64,000 nt of DNA from Microbacterium sp. LWO12-1.2. GTDB taxonomy: Bacteria > Actinomycetota > Actinomycetes > Actinomycetales > Microbacteriaceae. Both the position numbers and the translations under genes were made by a program. Of this stretch, positions 40,418 to 49,188 are shown piece by piece (the first letter of the stretch is position 1; each line of letters begins with the position of its first letter). Under the pieces are notes generated by a model, which did no database searches, was not told where the DNA came from, and saw only the letters and a list, made by a program, of their open reading frames with translations. The stretch covers positions 2,728,001-2,792,000 of the forward strand of contig NZ_JBEGII010000001.1 of NCBI RefSeq assembly GCF_040675875.1, read 5' to 3'.

Positions 40418-41358
40418 GACAGGAAGCTCCCGCGCTTTCGGGTGATGAACATGAAGAGGTAGACGCAGACGAACACCACGGCGCCGAGGGCGAAGGAGAT
40501 GGCCGATCCGTAGTTGTAGTTGGCCAGCGCGAATGCCTGTTGATAGGCGTACATGTTCGGTGTGAGGTCGGCGGGGATCGCTCCGGATGCCAGATATCGC
40601 AGGATCTGCGGCTCGTTGAAGAATTGCAATGTGCCGATCAGGGCGAACACGAGGATCAGCAGGAGCGCCGGAGCGATCAGCGGGATCTTGATGCGCAGAG
40701 TGATCTGCCATCCGCTCGCTCCGTCGATGCGCGCCGCTTCGTACAGCGTCGGGTCGATGCCCTGCAGCGCGGCATAGATGATGATCATGTAGTACCCGGC
40801 CCACTGCCAGGTCACGATGTTGAGCAGGCCGAAGAAGACGAGGTCGCGGCTGAGCATGTCGGGGCCGGCCATGCCGAACAGACCGAAGATCTCAGCCATC
40901 GGGCCGAAGCTCTTGCTGTACAGGAACCCCCACATGAGGGCACCGATGACCGCGGGGATCGCGTACGGCAGGAAGATCATCAGGCGCGAGAAGCGCGCGA
41001 ATCGGGTGACCACCGCATCGAGGATCAGAGCCACCCCGAGCGACACCGCCATCTGCAGCGGGATCAGGATGGCGGAGAAGCCGATGACGAAGCGGATGCC
41101 GTCGAGGAAGTTCGGGTCGGTGAAGGCCTTGATGTAGTTGTCGAACAGGACGAACGTCGTCCCGCCGATCATGCGTGTCTGGAAGAGGCTCAGGTAGAGC
41201 GCGTAGAGCAGTGGCGTGACGAGCAGTGCGAGGAACACGATCGCGAAGGGGGCGACGAACGCCCAGCCGACGCGGCCGTGCGTCGACGCACCTCCGCGCC
41301 GCGCACCGCTCTTCTTCGTCTTCGTCGTCTGCGGGCGAACCGCGATGTCGACAGTCAT
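40414..41358 (-). CDS. Oligosaccharide ABC transporter permease, MalF type
   Basis: 314-residue CUT1 permease. A basic cytoplasmic N-terminus (TTKTKKSGARRGG) precedes the first membrane helix; the EAA loop reads YEAARIDGASGWQITLRIKIP. The ATG at 41358 has an AGGAG ribosome site. It lies downstream of its binding-protein gene, separated by a two-tier hairpin, and overlaps the MalG-type gene by 4 bases. Confidence 0.92.
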   Translation of the reverse strand: MTVDIAVRPQTTKTKKSGARRGGASTHGRVGWAFVAPFAIVFLALLVTPLLYALYLSLFQTRMIGGTTFVLFDNYIKAFTDPNFLDGIRFVIGFSAILIPLQMAVSLGVALILDAVVTRFARFSRLMIFLPYAIPAVIGALMWGFLYSKSFGPMAEIFGLFGMAGPDMLSRDLVFFGLLNIVTWQWAGYYMIIIYAALQGIDPTLYEAARIDGASGWQITLRIKIPLIAPALLLILVFALIGTLQFFNEPQILRYLASGAIPADLTPNMYAYQQAFALANYNYGSAISFALGAVVFVCVYLFMFITRKRGSFLS

Positions 41359-41389
41359 GGATGACTCCTGGATTGAGGGGGAAGGGGGA

Positions 41390-41427
41390 CGCGGTGGGCC
41401 GCCCGCACCGAGGGGCGACCCACCGCG
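41390..41427 (-). promoter_or_regulatory. Intercistronic hairpin after binding-protein gene
   Basis: Outer 9-bp stem CGCGGTGGG/CCCACCGCG (41390-41398 with 41419-41427) and inner 5-bp stem CGCCC/GGGCG (41400-41404 with 41413-41417). It lies between the binding-protein stop and the MalF-type permease, without a T-tract. Confidence 0.65.
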
Positions 41428-41434
41428 AGGGCGG

Positions 41435-42790
41435 TCACTCGACGGTGAAGCCCTGCTCCTCGGCATACTTGACGACCGATTCCTGCAGGCCGTCGGCCGC
41501 CTCCGAACCGGAGACCGCCCCCTCGTTGATCGACGCGAGCTGTTCGTTGAACGCATCGAAGTAGTACGCGCCGAACGGCGTGTAGGTCATACCCGTGTAC
41601 CCGTTCGCCGCGGGGACGTACACCTCCTTGTTCGCCAGCTGCCCGCCGAAGAACGGCACTTCGTAGTTCTCGAAGTCGGGCGAGTTGAGAGCGGTGAGGT
41701 TGAGCGGGAAGATCACCTGGTTCTGCCAGCCGTCGGTCAGCGAGGCCTCATCGGCGTAGACGCCGAAGGCGACCTTGGCCGCGAGCTCGGGGTTCGATGC
41801 CTGGCTCGTGACGGAGAAGGCGGAGCCACCCCAGTTGACGTAGGTCGGGTTGGAGGCGTCCCACTGCGGCAGCGGAGCGGTCGCCCAGACACCGGCGTCC
41901 TCTCCCTCGCCGACACCCGCGCCCGTCAGGTACCCGGGGGCCCAGGCCGCGGAGATGTAGGTGGCGTAGTCGCCGCCGATGACACCGGCGATGTACTCGG
42001 GGGTGAACTGATCCTGCGTGCCGACCAGCCCCTTCTCGACCATGCCGTCCCAGTAGTCCAGGACCTCCTTCGACGCGTCGTCGTTGAGGTTGATCGAGAT
42101 CTTCTCGGGGTCTGCGGAGTCGTAGGTGAAGGGCTCCGCACCGTTCTGGTACTGCAGCGCCATCATGACCGCGGGCACGTTGGCTCCGAGGTCTCCGAAC
42201 AACGGCCCGCCGGCGTCCTTGACCTTCTGCGCGGCCGCTTCGTACTCGGCCCAGGTGGTGGGCGGGGTGATGCCGTAGGTCTCGAAGATGTCCTTGCGGT
42301 AGATCATCCCCATCGGACCGCCGTCGACCGGAACGCCGTACACGCCCTCGCCGACCGAGACGTCCTTCCAGGCCCCTTCGCTGTAGTTGTCCTTGACGTC
42401 CTCATAGCCGAATGCGGCGATGTCGACGATCGCGTTCTGCACCTGGAAGGTGGGGATGCGGTCGGCCTCGATCATGATCACATCCGGGGCACCGGTGCCC
42501 GCGGTGATGGCGGTCTGGAACTTGTCGTACTCGTCACCACCCTGGCCTGCGTTGGTCCAGCAGACCTGGACGTCGTCGCTCGCCTTGTTGAAGTTGTCGA
42601 CGACGAGTTCCATGTTCGGATACCACGCCCACATCGTCACGACCGGAAGATCCTTCTTCTCGATCGTGTTGGTGCAGTTGGTGGCTGCGTTGCCGCCGTT
42701 CGCTTCCGTGCCGCCGCTGTCGGCGCACGAAGCGAGGCCGCCCGCGAGGACGAGAGTGAGTGCCGCAGCGAGAGCGTGCTTCGTCTTCAC
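41435..42790 (-). CDS. Oligosaccharide ABC transporter substrate-binding lipoprotein
   Basis: 451-residue family 1 binding protein. The GTG start (MKTKHALAAALTLVLAGG) has an AAGGG site 7 bases before it and gives a lipoprotein signal with lipobox LASC. The mature protein begins with a Thr/Asn-rich linker, then VVTMWAWYPNMELVVDNFN and ITAGTGAPDVIMIEAD, the typical first lobe. With the two MalF/G-type permeases it forms an importer whose cargo is probably an arabino-oligosaccharide, given the co-transcribed GH51 enzyme. Two abutting TTACAACGTTGTAA-like operators lie 74 bases upstream. Confidence 0.92.
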   Translation of the reverse strand: MKTKHALAAALTLVLAGGLASCADSGGTEANGGNAATNCTNTIEKKDLPVVTMWAWYPNMELVVDNFNKASDDVQVCWTNAGQGGDEYDKFQTAITAGTGAPDVIMIEADRIPTFQVQNAIVDIAAFGYEDVKDNYSEGAWKDVSVGEGVYGVPVDGGPMGMIYRKDIFETYGITPPTTWAEYEAAAQKVKDAGGPLFGDLGANVPAVMMALQYQNGAEPFTYDSADPEKISINLNDDASKEVLDYWDGMVEKGLVGTQDQFTPEYIAGVIGGDYATYISAAWAPGYLTGAGVGEGEDAGVWATAPLPQWDASNPTYVNWGGSAFSVTSQASNPELAAKVAFGVYADEASLTDGWQNQVIFPLNLTALNSPDFENYEVPFFGGQLANKEVYVPAANGYTGMTYTPFGAYYFDAFNEQLASINEGAVSGSEAADGLQESVVKYAEEQGFTVE

Positions 42791-42863
42791 TGTGTTTCCC
42801 TTCGGATACTGGACTTCATTGTTCAATGCCCCATCCGGTCGTCGGGACGCGAGATGGTTAGGA

Positions 42864-42891
42864 TTACAACGTTGTATTTCTAACGTTGTAA
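42864..42891. promoter_or_regulatory. Double LacI-type operator (motif B) upstream of importer/GH51 operon
   Basis: Two abutting 14-bp sites: TTACAACGTTGTAT (42864-42877, containing the perfect 12-bp palindrome TACAACGTTGTA) and TTCTAACGTTGTAA (42878-42891). The same motif occurs twice upstream of the esterase gene at 53059, over 10 kb away. Confidence 0.75.
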
Positions 42892-42952
42892 TTTTACCGC
42901 AGACGTTGCCTGCGGTGTCAAGGAAGACGCCGCCGGAATACCGGCATGACGT

Positions 42953-43906
42953 CTAGTAGTCGATCGGTGCCGGGCCGATCTCGTCGAGCAGCTTCGCCAT
43001 CGCCGCGTACGCACGGTCCCGGTAGGCGACCAGCTCAGCGCTGCGTTCGGGCGGAGTCGCCAGGAAGCCCCGGCCGCTCTTCACGCCCAGCTCCCCGCGC
43101 TCCACTCGGTCGCGGAGGACTGCCGGCTCCACGAACCGTTCGGGATACGCCTCCCCCAGCGAGCGATAGCAGAACTCGTAGACGTCGAGACCGGCGATGT
43201 CCGCGATCGCGAACGGCCCGAAGAACGGCAGCCGGAAACCGAAGGTCGTCCGCGCGATGGTGTCGATGGACTCTGCGGTCGCGACCCCCTCCTCCACGAG
43301 GCGCGCTGCCTCCGTGAACAGCGCGTACTGCAGCCGGTTCAGCACGAAACCCGTGACATCAGGAACCTCGACCCCGGTCTTGCCGCACTCCGCGAGCAGT
43401 GCGATCATGCGCGAGACGACGGCACGGTCGGTGCCTGTGTGCGGGATCACCTCGACCCCGGGGATGAACGTCGCCGGGTTGCTGAAGTGCACGCCGAGGA
43501 AGCGCTCCGGCCGCTCGACCGCTTCTGCCAACGATGCGATCGAGATCGTCGAGGTGTTGCTGCCGATGATCGCCGTCGACCGCGCCGCCGCGCTGATCCG
43601 GCGCAGGGTCTCGTGTTTGACGGCGAGGATCTCCGGCACCGCCTCCTCGACGATGTCGGCGGCGGTCACCGCATCCTCGATCGAGTCGGCGGCGCGCACG
43701 GCAGCCGCGATGCGTGTCGCGGCGCCCGCCGGGAACAGGGCTCTCGCCTCGAACTCCTCCGCCTCGCGGATGATCCGCTCTCGGCTCTGCGCGGCCTGCT
43801 CCGCTGTCACGTCCGCGAGGACGACCTGGCGCCCGGAGAGGGCGATCACCTGCGCGATCCCACCGCCCATGTAACCGGACCCCACCACTGCGATCTGCTC
43901 CGTCAT
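42953..43906 (-). CDS. 3-hydroxyacyl-CoA dehydrogenase-like NAD-dependent dehydrogenase
   Basis: 317-residue two-domain dehydrogenase: N-terminal Rossmann fold with VVGSGYMGGGIAQ, the SNTSTISIASLAEAVERPERFLGVHFSNPA core that supplies the catalytic His and Asn, and the helical C-terminal dimerisation domain with GFVLNRLQYALF. The family includes 3-hydroxybutyryl-CoA dehydrogenase and L-gulonate 3-dehydrogenase; members in sugar clusters act on hydroxy acids. Because it is the last gene of a tetrulose-type operon and overlaps the RpiB-like gene by 4 bases, a sugar-acid or polyol dehydrogenase role is more likely than fatty-acid oxidation. The ATG has a GGAGGAG site. Confidence 0.82.
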   Translation of the reverse strand: MTEQIAVVGSGYMGGGIAQVIALSGRQVVLADVTAEQAAQSRERIIREAEEFEARALFPAGAATRIAAAVRAADSIEDAVTAADIVEEAVPEILAVKHETLRRISAAARSTAIIGSNTSTISIASLAEAVERPERFLGVHFSNPATFIPGVEVIPHTGTDRAVVSRMIALLAECGKTGVEVPDVTGFVLNRLQYALFTEAARLVEEGVATAESIDTIARTTFGFRLPFFGPFAIADIAGLDVYEFCYRSLGEAYPERFVEPAVLRDRVERGELGVKSGRGFLATPPERSAELVAYRDRAYAAMAKLLDEIGPAPIDY

Positions 43907-44370
43907 GCCGACTCCTCCGCGTCCATCTGCTCGATCAGTTCCACCTTGGCCGATGAGGGCGACCGGGGGTCGAATGCCAGCCCCAGCCACTCGTCCACCA
44001 GAGTCTTGGCCAGCTCCGGCCCGATCACCCTGGCGCCCAGCGTGAGCACCTGGGCGTTGTTGCTGAGCACCGACCTCGCGACCGAGTACGCATCATGCGC
44101 CGTCACCGCCCGCACTCCGCGCACCTTGTTCGCCGCGATCGCCATGCCCAAGCCGGTGCCGCACACGAGGAGCGCCCGGTCCATCCGCCCGTCCGCGACC
44201 ATCCTCGCCGCTTCCGACGCGACGCGGGGGTACGGGGTGTGACCGTCCGCACCGACGCCGACGTCGACCACGCCCGCCACCCGCGGGTCCGCCTCCAGCA
44301 GCACGCGGAGGATCTCCTTGTACTCATAGCCGGCGTCATCCGCGCCGATCACGATCTTCCAGCCGGTCAT
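43903..44370 (-). CDS. RpiB/LacAB-family isomerase, D-erythrulose-4-phosphate isomerase-like
   Basis: 155-residue RpiB-fold isomerase. VCGTGLGMAIAANKVRGVRA contains the family Cys and phosphate loop. The stretch SVLSNNAQVLTLGARVIG replaces the R-x-H-N-D-A-N motif of true ribose-5-phosphate isomerase B and resembles erythrulose-4-phosphate isomerases (EryI/DerI) of erythritol and threitol catabolism. It probably interconverts erythrulose-4-phosphate and erythrose-4-phosphate, feeding the pentose phosphate pathway. It overlaps both neighbouring genes by 4 bases; the upstream DhaK-DhaL kinase would supply the phosphate ester. The specific assignment rests on my memory of those families. Confidence 0.78.
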   Translation of the reverse strand: MTGWKIVIGADDAGYEYKEILRVLLEADPRVAGVVDVGVGADGHTPYPRVASEAARMVADGRMDRALLVCGTGLGMAIAANKVRGVRAVTAHDAYSVARSVLSNNAQVLTLGARVIGPELAKTLVDEWLGLAFDPRSPSSAKVELIEQMDAEESA

Positions 44371-46109
44371 CGCCGTCCCTCTGTCCGCTCATCTGCATCG
44401 GCCCACTCCGCGAGCGTCTCCACGATCAACGCGAACGACACGGCTCCGGGGTCGGGATGGCCGATGCTCTTCTCTGCCAGTGGACGCGCGCGCCCCTTGC
44501 GCGGACGCAGCGTTGCGGTCTCCTGCGCGGCCCCGTTCGCCGCCGACGCCGCCTGCCGGAGCGCGGTCGCGACGGGTACGCCCTCCGCGACCGCGCTCCG
44601 CAGCGCCGTTTCGAACGGCAGCAGCGCGTCGAGCATGGTCTTGTCCCCCGCCTCGGCGCCGCCCAGCTGAGCGATCCGTTCGCGGGCAGCCGTCACCGCT
44701 GCGACGACCGCCTCTCCGCTCTGCGCTCCTGCGTCGTCGGCGACCCGACCGAAGGCAGACAGCGCGGCCCCCCAGAGCGCTCCCGATGTTCCTCCGGCGG
44801 TCTCCGACCAGGCCTCGCCCGCCGCGGTCAGCAGCGCCGAGAGGCCGTCTCCTTCCGGACGGGCGGATGCCGCCGCGACCGCCGCCTCGAGACCTCTGCT
44901 CATACCGATGCCGTGGTCACCGTCCCCGGCGATGGCGTCGAGCGCCCCGAGGATCTCCGCCTGCTCCACGACGACGTCACGGACCAGGGAGAGCAGGTCG
45001 CGGGCGGTGTCGGCGGCACGCTGCGAGGCCGGGGAGGCGTGGTGCCGCTCGACGATCTCATCGACGGCGGAGCGGTTCGGGCGCACGGCGTCATCCGGCG
45101 TCCCCGCATCCGCCACTGCGCCGCGCCGGAAGGCGGGCGACGCCGCGGGCGCATCCCACAGCTCCTCCAGCTCGTCGTCGAGCCAGAGCAGGGTGACCGA
45201 GACGCCCCCCATGTCGAGGCTCGTGACCAGCTCACCGCAGAGCGGACTCGCCACGACGATCCCCGCGTGCTCGAGCTCGCGGTGCAGATGCCCGAAGAGC
45301 ACGAAGAGCTCCTCGTACTTGACCGTTCCCAAGCCGTTCACCAGAAGGGACACGTGCGCTCCGGCCCCCTGCGGCCGTTCCGCCAGCAGCGGCTCGAGGA
45401 GCGTGCGCGCCAGTTCGGGCGCCCCCTGCACGGGGACGTCGCGGATGCCGGGCTCGCCGTGGATGCCGAGCCCGATCGACATCATGCCCTCCGGCACCTC
45501 GAACAGCGGCTCGCTCGCTCCCGGCACCGTGCATCCCGAGAATGCGACGCCGATCGTGCGCGTGCGGTCGTTCGCATGCCGCGCGAGCCTCTCGACCTCG
45601 TCGAGGGAGTCGCCCCGCTCCGCTGCCGCACCGGCGATCCGGAAGACGCACAGATCCCCGGCGATGCCGCGGCGCTGCGCCGCATCGGCCACGGGAGCGC
45701 TGGCGATGTCATCGGTCACCAGCACGGTGCGCACGTCGAGACCTTCATCGCGCAGTCGACGCTCGGCCTCCCCGAAGTGGATGACGTCGCCGGCGTAGTT
45801 GCCGTAGCTGAAGAGCACTCCCCCTCCCGCGTCGACCGCGTGGGCGACGCGCACCGCCTGGCCCGCCGAGGGCGACGAGAAGATGTTGCCGCACACGGCT
45901 GCCGCCGGCATCCCGATCCCGACGATCCCCCCGAACGCCGGGTAGTGACCGGATCCTCCACCGACGATGACCGCGACCTGGCCGGGAGCGAGCGGGGCAC
46001 GGCGAGCGACCCCGCCCTCCACGCGGCGCAGCTCCTGCGGATGCGCGAGCACGAGGCCGTCCAGCGCCTCGGCGACGAAGGTGTCGGGATCGGAGACGAT
46101 GCGGGTCAT
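44367..46109 (-). CDS. DhaK-DhaL fusion kinase (dihydroxyacetone/erythrulose kinase family)
   Basis: 580-residue ATP-dependent ketose kinase. The DhaK half (about 1-330) has GGGSGHYPAF and GLGIHGEPG, whose His binds the ketone covalently. The DhaL half (about 370-580) has GDGDHG (metal-binding Asp residues) and GGTSGALWG. All catalytic motifs are present. Such fused kinases phosphorylate dihydroxyacetone, and close relatives phosphorylate D- or L-erythrulose in mycobacterial tetritol pathways. Its ATG overlaps the TIM-barrel stop (46106-46109) and its stop overlaps the RpiB-like start, so stoichiometric expression is likely. The RpiB partner points to erythrulose as substrate. Confidence 0.88.
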   Translation of the reverse strand: MTRIVSDPDTFVAEALDGLVLAHPQELRRVEGGVARRAPLAPGQVAVIVGGGSGHYPAFGGIVGIGMPAAAVCGNIFSSPSAGQAVRVAHAVDAGGGVLFSYGNYAGDVIHFGEAERRLRDEGLDVRTVLVTDDIASAPVADAAQRRGIAGDLCVFRIAGAAAERGDSLDEVERLARHANDRTRTIGVAFSGCTVPGASEPLFEVPEGMMSIGLGIHGEPGIRDVPVQGAPELARTLLEPLLAERPQGAGAHVSLLVNGLGTVKYEELFVLFGHLHRELEHAGIVVASPLCGELVTSLDMGGVSVTLLWLDDELEELWDAPAASPAFRRGAVADAGTPDDAVRPNRSAVDEIVERHHASPASQRAADTARDLLSLVRDVVVEQAEILGALDAIAGDGDHGIGMSRGLEAAVAAASARPEGDGLSALLTAAGEAWSETAGGTSGALWGAALSAFGRVADDAGAQSGEAVVAAVTAARERIAQLGGAEAGDKTMLDALLPFETALRSAVAEGVPVATALRQAASAANGAAQETATLRPRKGRARPLAEKSIGHPDPGAVSFALIVETLAEWADADERTEGRR

Positions 46110-47089
46110 GATGCGACCCTCTCCGCATGCTGAGCGACACGGCTCGCCCCCGGGGCGTACGGCCGGCGCGGGAGGATGCGCCCCCGCAGATAGTCGCGGT
46201 TCGCGGCGCTCATGCTCAGCCCGTCGCCGCCGTAGTGCTCCGTGCAGATGACTCCCTGGAAGCCGCTCTCGATCGCCATCCGCAGTGCAGTCCGGTAGTC
46301 GATGAGTCCGCTCTCCAGATACGCGGGCACCGTCGTGATCACCCCGGAAGCCGGATCCTCGTCGCGGGTGTAGTTCTTGACATGCCAGAAGTTGGTGAAC
46401 GGCAGCGTCAGGGCCATGACCTCGCGCCAGTCCTCCACCGGCTCGTGCAGTCTGATCAGGTTCCCCACGTCGGGATTCAGCCCGACCTCCCGCATCCCGA
46501 TCTCCTCGATCATGCGCACGGCCGATGCCGCGGTGCCCAGGAACGTGTGCTCGTACATCTCGAGCGAGAGCAGGATGCCGAGATCGGCGGCGTGCGCCCC
46601 GAGCTCGCGGAATCGGCGGATCGCCAGCGCCCACGCCTCGGCGTCGTCCGAACGATCGCGGTGGCCTTCGACCGTCCAGAACCACAGCTGCTCCCGCTGC
46701 CGGGGCGTCAACGCCTGGTGCAGCCCGACGGAGACCACGCCGATGCCGAGCTCGGCCGCGAAGTCGAGAGTGCGGTGGCTGTACGCGAGGTTCGCCTCGC
46801 CCGCTTCCGCGTCGATCACGCTGCGACGGATAGCCGAGACCGAGCTCGCGCGGAGCCCCGCATCCGACAGGGCCGCGCGCAGCGTCTCCCGTCCGCGCAC
46901 ATCCAGGTCGCCGTAGCGCAGCCAGGAATCGGTGAGATCGACGTGCGTGAAACCGGCATCGGCGACCTCGCGCAGCGTCGTCGACCACTCCCGCCGCAGC
47001 GCCTCTTCACCAGCGGCGATCGGCAGGTGCGCCACGAACGGCAGCATGGCGGCCGCGATCGGCCAGTCTTCGGCAGTGAACGCCATCAT
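46106..47089 (-). CDS. Sugar phosphate isomerase/epimerase family TIM-barrel enzyme
   Basis: 327-residue xylose-isomerase-like barrel. Candidate metal ligands lie in LLSLEMYEHTF (Glu), GLNPDVGNL (Asp), FWHVKNY (His) and GVICTEHYGGD (Glu), the usual Glu-Asp-His-Glu arrangement. It is the first gene of the coupled operon. The family includes keto-sugar 3-epimerases, hydroxypyruvate isomerase and 3-oxo-isoapionate decarboxylase; the kinase and isomerase genes after it make an enzyme producing a tetrulose attractive, but this is inference. The ATG at 47089 has a GGAG site at 7 bases. A GntR-type dyad lies upstream. Confidence 0.82.
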   Translation of the reverse strand: MMAFTAEDWPIAAAMLPFVAHLPIAAGEEALRREWSTTLREVADAGFTHVDLTDSWLRYGDLDVRGRETLRAALSDAGLRASSVSAIRRSVIDAEAGEANLAYSHRTLDFAAELGIGVVSVGLHQALTPRQREQLWFWTVEGHRDRSDDAEAWALAIRRFRELGAHAADLGILLSLEMYEHTFLGTAASAVRMIEEIGMREVGLNPDVGNLIRLHEPVEDWREVMALTLPFTNFWHVKNYTRDEDPASGVITTVPAYLESGLIDYRTALRMAIESGFQGVICTEHYGGDGLSMSAANRDYLRGRILPRRPYAPGASRVAQHAERVAS

Positions 47090-47110
47090 CCATCAACTCC
47101 ATTGAATCAG

Positions 47111-47126
47111 GTATCATGCACGATAC
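47111..47126. promoter_or_regulatory. GntR-type operator dyad upstream of tetrulose operon
   Basis: GTATC-N6-GATAC inverted repeat (arms 47111-47115 and 47122-47126), 22 bases before the TIM-barrel start. It lies in the gap behind the GntR/FCD regulator gene, its probable ligand. Confidence 0.55.
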
Positions 47127-47309
47127 ACGGTTCTACCGGATCGTGAGAATTTTCTGCGAACGGGCATGCCGGATCACGATGGCGCGCGGCGACCGTCGCA
47201 GATCGCTCCGCCGTCGGCGCGCGTCATCCGCCGGTCGCGAGAATCACCTGTCGGCAGCAGGGATCACGGGCGCGCAGAAGTCATCCGCGCGCAGGACGGC
47301 GCAGGCGAC

Positions 47310-48005
47310 TCAGTCCTGGATCTCGGCCAGCGCGCGGGTGCGCACGCCGACGAGGTGCGTGCGCATCGCCTGCGAAGCCGCGTCCGCATCCCCTGCCGAG
47401 ATCGCGCGCGCGATCGCACGGTGCTCGGCGACGGTCGTCTCGGCGTCGGTCACGCCCCGCCCGGAGAAGAGGCGGAATCGCTGCACGTGGCTGCCCAGCG
47501 CGTCGTAAGCGTGCACCAGGAAGCGGTTGTGCGTGCCCGCAACGATCGCCCGGTGGAACTCACGATCGGCGTCGTAGTACGCACGGAAGGAGTCGAACTG
47601 CTCGCCATGCGGCGCCGCTGCCAGCGCGACGACGCTCGCCTCGAGCTCGTCGACGAGTCCGTCTCTGGCCGGACGGAGCGCGGCCGCCGCCGCCACGGCC
47701 GGCTCGAGGAGCAGACGAGCGTCGATCAGATCGGCCAGTTCGTCGGCCGTGAGGGCCGGAGCGACGCGGTAGCCCCGCAAGGCCAGCCGCTGGACCAGCC
47801 CCGTCGACTCCAGACGCGTGAGCGCCTCGCGCACCGGGCTGCTCGAGACCCCGAACTCCCGGGCGAGAGCATCGATGCTCAGCGGCGAATCAGCCGGCAG
47901 GTGCCCGTCGATGATCAGGCGCAGAAGCTGGTCATGCACGTCGTCGACGACCAGACGAGGACTGATCCGCTCGGGGCGGACGGGTCGGCGCGGCTCGGTC
48001 GGCAT
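47310..48005 (-). CDS. GntR family transcriptional regulator, FCD domain
   Basis: 231-residue regulator. The winged helix (about 18-85) has LSIDALAREFGVSSSPVREAL, the standard GntR recognition helix. The C-terminal all-helical FCD domain has DADREFHRAIVAGTHN and AEHRAI, supplying the Asp/His metal-binding residues. It is transcribed in the same direction as the tetrulose operon, which starts 221 bases downstream, and probably represses it until a sugar acid or phosphate binds. It is back to back with the LacI gene at 48123. Confidence 0.9.
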   Translation of the reverse strand: MPTEPRRPVRPERISPRLVVDDVHDQLLRLIIDGHLPADSPLSIDALAREFGVSSSPVREALTRLESTGLVQRLALRGYRVAPALTADELADLIDARLLLEPAVAAAAALRPARDGLVDELEASVVALAAAPHGEQFDSFRAYYDADREFHRAIVAGTHNRFLVHAYDALGSHVQRFRLFSGRGVTDAETTVAEHRAIARAISAGDADAASQAMRTHLVGVRTRALAEIQD

Positions 48006-48122
48006 TGCGCCATCCTACGGGTCAGCGGAGCCCACCAGGCCGCTCCACGGCGCCGAGCAGCGCGGAAGCTAGAGTATGGAGAACGTGCCGCAGCAGCGAC
48101 GCGACGCGGGATGGGCGGGGTG

Positions 48123-49154
48123 ATGGGTTCGACGATGCACGACGTCGCGCGCCTCGCCGGCGTGTCGATCAAGACCGTGTCGAACGTCATCAACGACTTC
48201 CCGCACGTGCGGCCGGACACACGCGATCGCGTGCAGGCCGCGATCGACGAACTCGACTACCGCCCCAACCTCTCGGCCCGTGGGCTGCGGTCGGGGAAGA
48301 CCGGGGTCATCGGTCTCGCGGTGCCGGCGCTCCGGGAGAACTACTTCGCCGAACTGGCCGACGCGGTCATCCGTGCGGCGGACGTGCGGGGCCTCGGGGT
48401 CGTGGTCGAGCAGACCAGCGGCGAGCGCACCCGCGAGCTCCAGGCCGTCAGCGGAGGGCGGCTGCGCCTGACCGACGGACTGCTGTTCAGCCCGTCCGCC
48501 CTCGGCCAGAGCGACGCCGAGGCGCTCGGCACCGACTTCCCCCTCGTGCTGCTCGGTGAGCGGATCTTCAACGGCCCCACCGATCATGTGGCCATGCACA
48601 ACACGACCTCGGCACGGGCAGCGGTCGAGCACCTCATCGACACCGGACGCCGACGCATCGCGATCATCGGCGCGGAAGAGCAGCGCGGCACCGAGGTGAG
48701 CTCGGCGAGCCTGCGTCTGGACGGGTACCTCGAAGCGCTCGATCAGGCGGACATCCCGATCGAACCGCGCCTCATCCGTCCCAGCATCCACTGGAACCAT
48801 GCGGCGGGCGCCGACACCACTCGGCAGCTCATCGAGGAGGGCGTCGCGTTCGATGCCGTCTTCGCGCTCAACGACACCATGGGTCTCGGCGCGCTGCGCG
48901 CACTCGGCGAGGCCGGCCTGCGCGTTCCGGAGGACGTCGCCGTGATCGGCTTCGACAACACCGACGAGGCGCACTTCTCGGTGCCGTCGCTGTCGAGCGT
49001 CGATGTCGGTCGCGAGCAGATCGCCGTCGCCGCCGTCGATCTGCTCATCGAACGCATCGAGGAGAAGGGCGTGCGCCGCCCTCCACGCACCATCACGCCC
49101 GACTTCCGTATCGTGCGCCGCGAGTCGACCGGGTTCCCCGGCACCCGCCGCTGA
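48123..49154 (+). CDS. LacI family transcriptional regulator (motif B candidate)
   Basis: 343-residue LacI regulator. Helix-turn-helix HDVARLAGVSIKTVSNVIND, hinge helix NLSARGLRSGKTG, sugar-binding core with ALNDTMGLGALRAL and FDNTDEAHFSVPSLSSV at the C-terminal end. The recognition helix SIKTVSNVI differs from the SHMTVSRVL helix of the other two LacI proteins, fitting a different operator. It is encoded between the two operons that carry TTACAACGTTGTAA-like sites, so it is the best local candidate for motif B. Starts at 48111 or 48135 are possible; 48123 keeps the helix-turn-helix and follows a G-rich ribosome site. Confidence 0.87.
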   Translation: MGSTMHDVARLAGVSIKTVSNVINDFPHVRPDTRDRVQAAIDELDYRPNLSARGLRSGKTGVIGLAVPALRENYFAELADAVIRAADVRGLGVVVEQTSGERTRELQAVSGGRLRLTDGLLFSPSALGQSDAEALGTDFPLVLLGERIFNGPTDHVAMHNTTSARAAVEHLIDTGRRRIAIIGAEEQRGTEVSSASLRLDGYLEALDQADIPIEPRLIRPSIHWNHAAGADTTRQLIEEGVAFDAVFALNDTMGLGALRALGEAGLRVPEDVAVIGFDNTDEAHFSVPSLSSVDVGREQIAVAAVDLLIERIEEKGVRRPPRTITPDFRIVRRESTGFPGTRR

Positions 49155-49188
49155 TCCTCCGCCCCGTCACCTTCGGTGCGGACGTCGC

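Noticed and set aside
42953..43906. Fatty-acid beta-oxidation role for the 3-hydroxyacyl-CoA-dehydrogenase-like gene
   Set aside because: It is translationally coupled to sugar kinase and isomerase genes, and no thiolase or acyl-CoA gene is nearby; a sugar-acid role is more likely.
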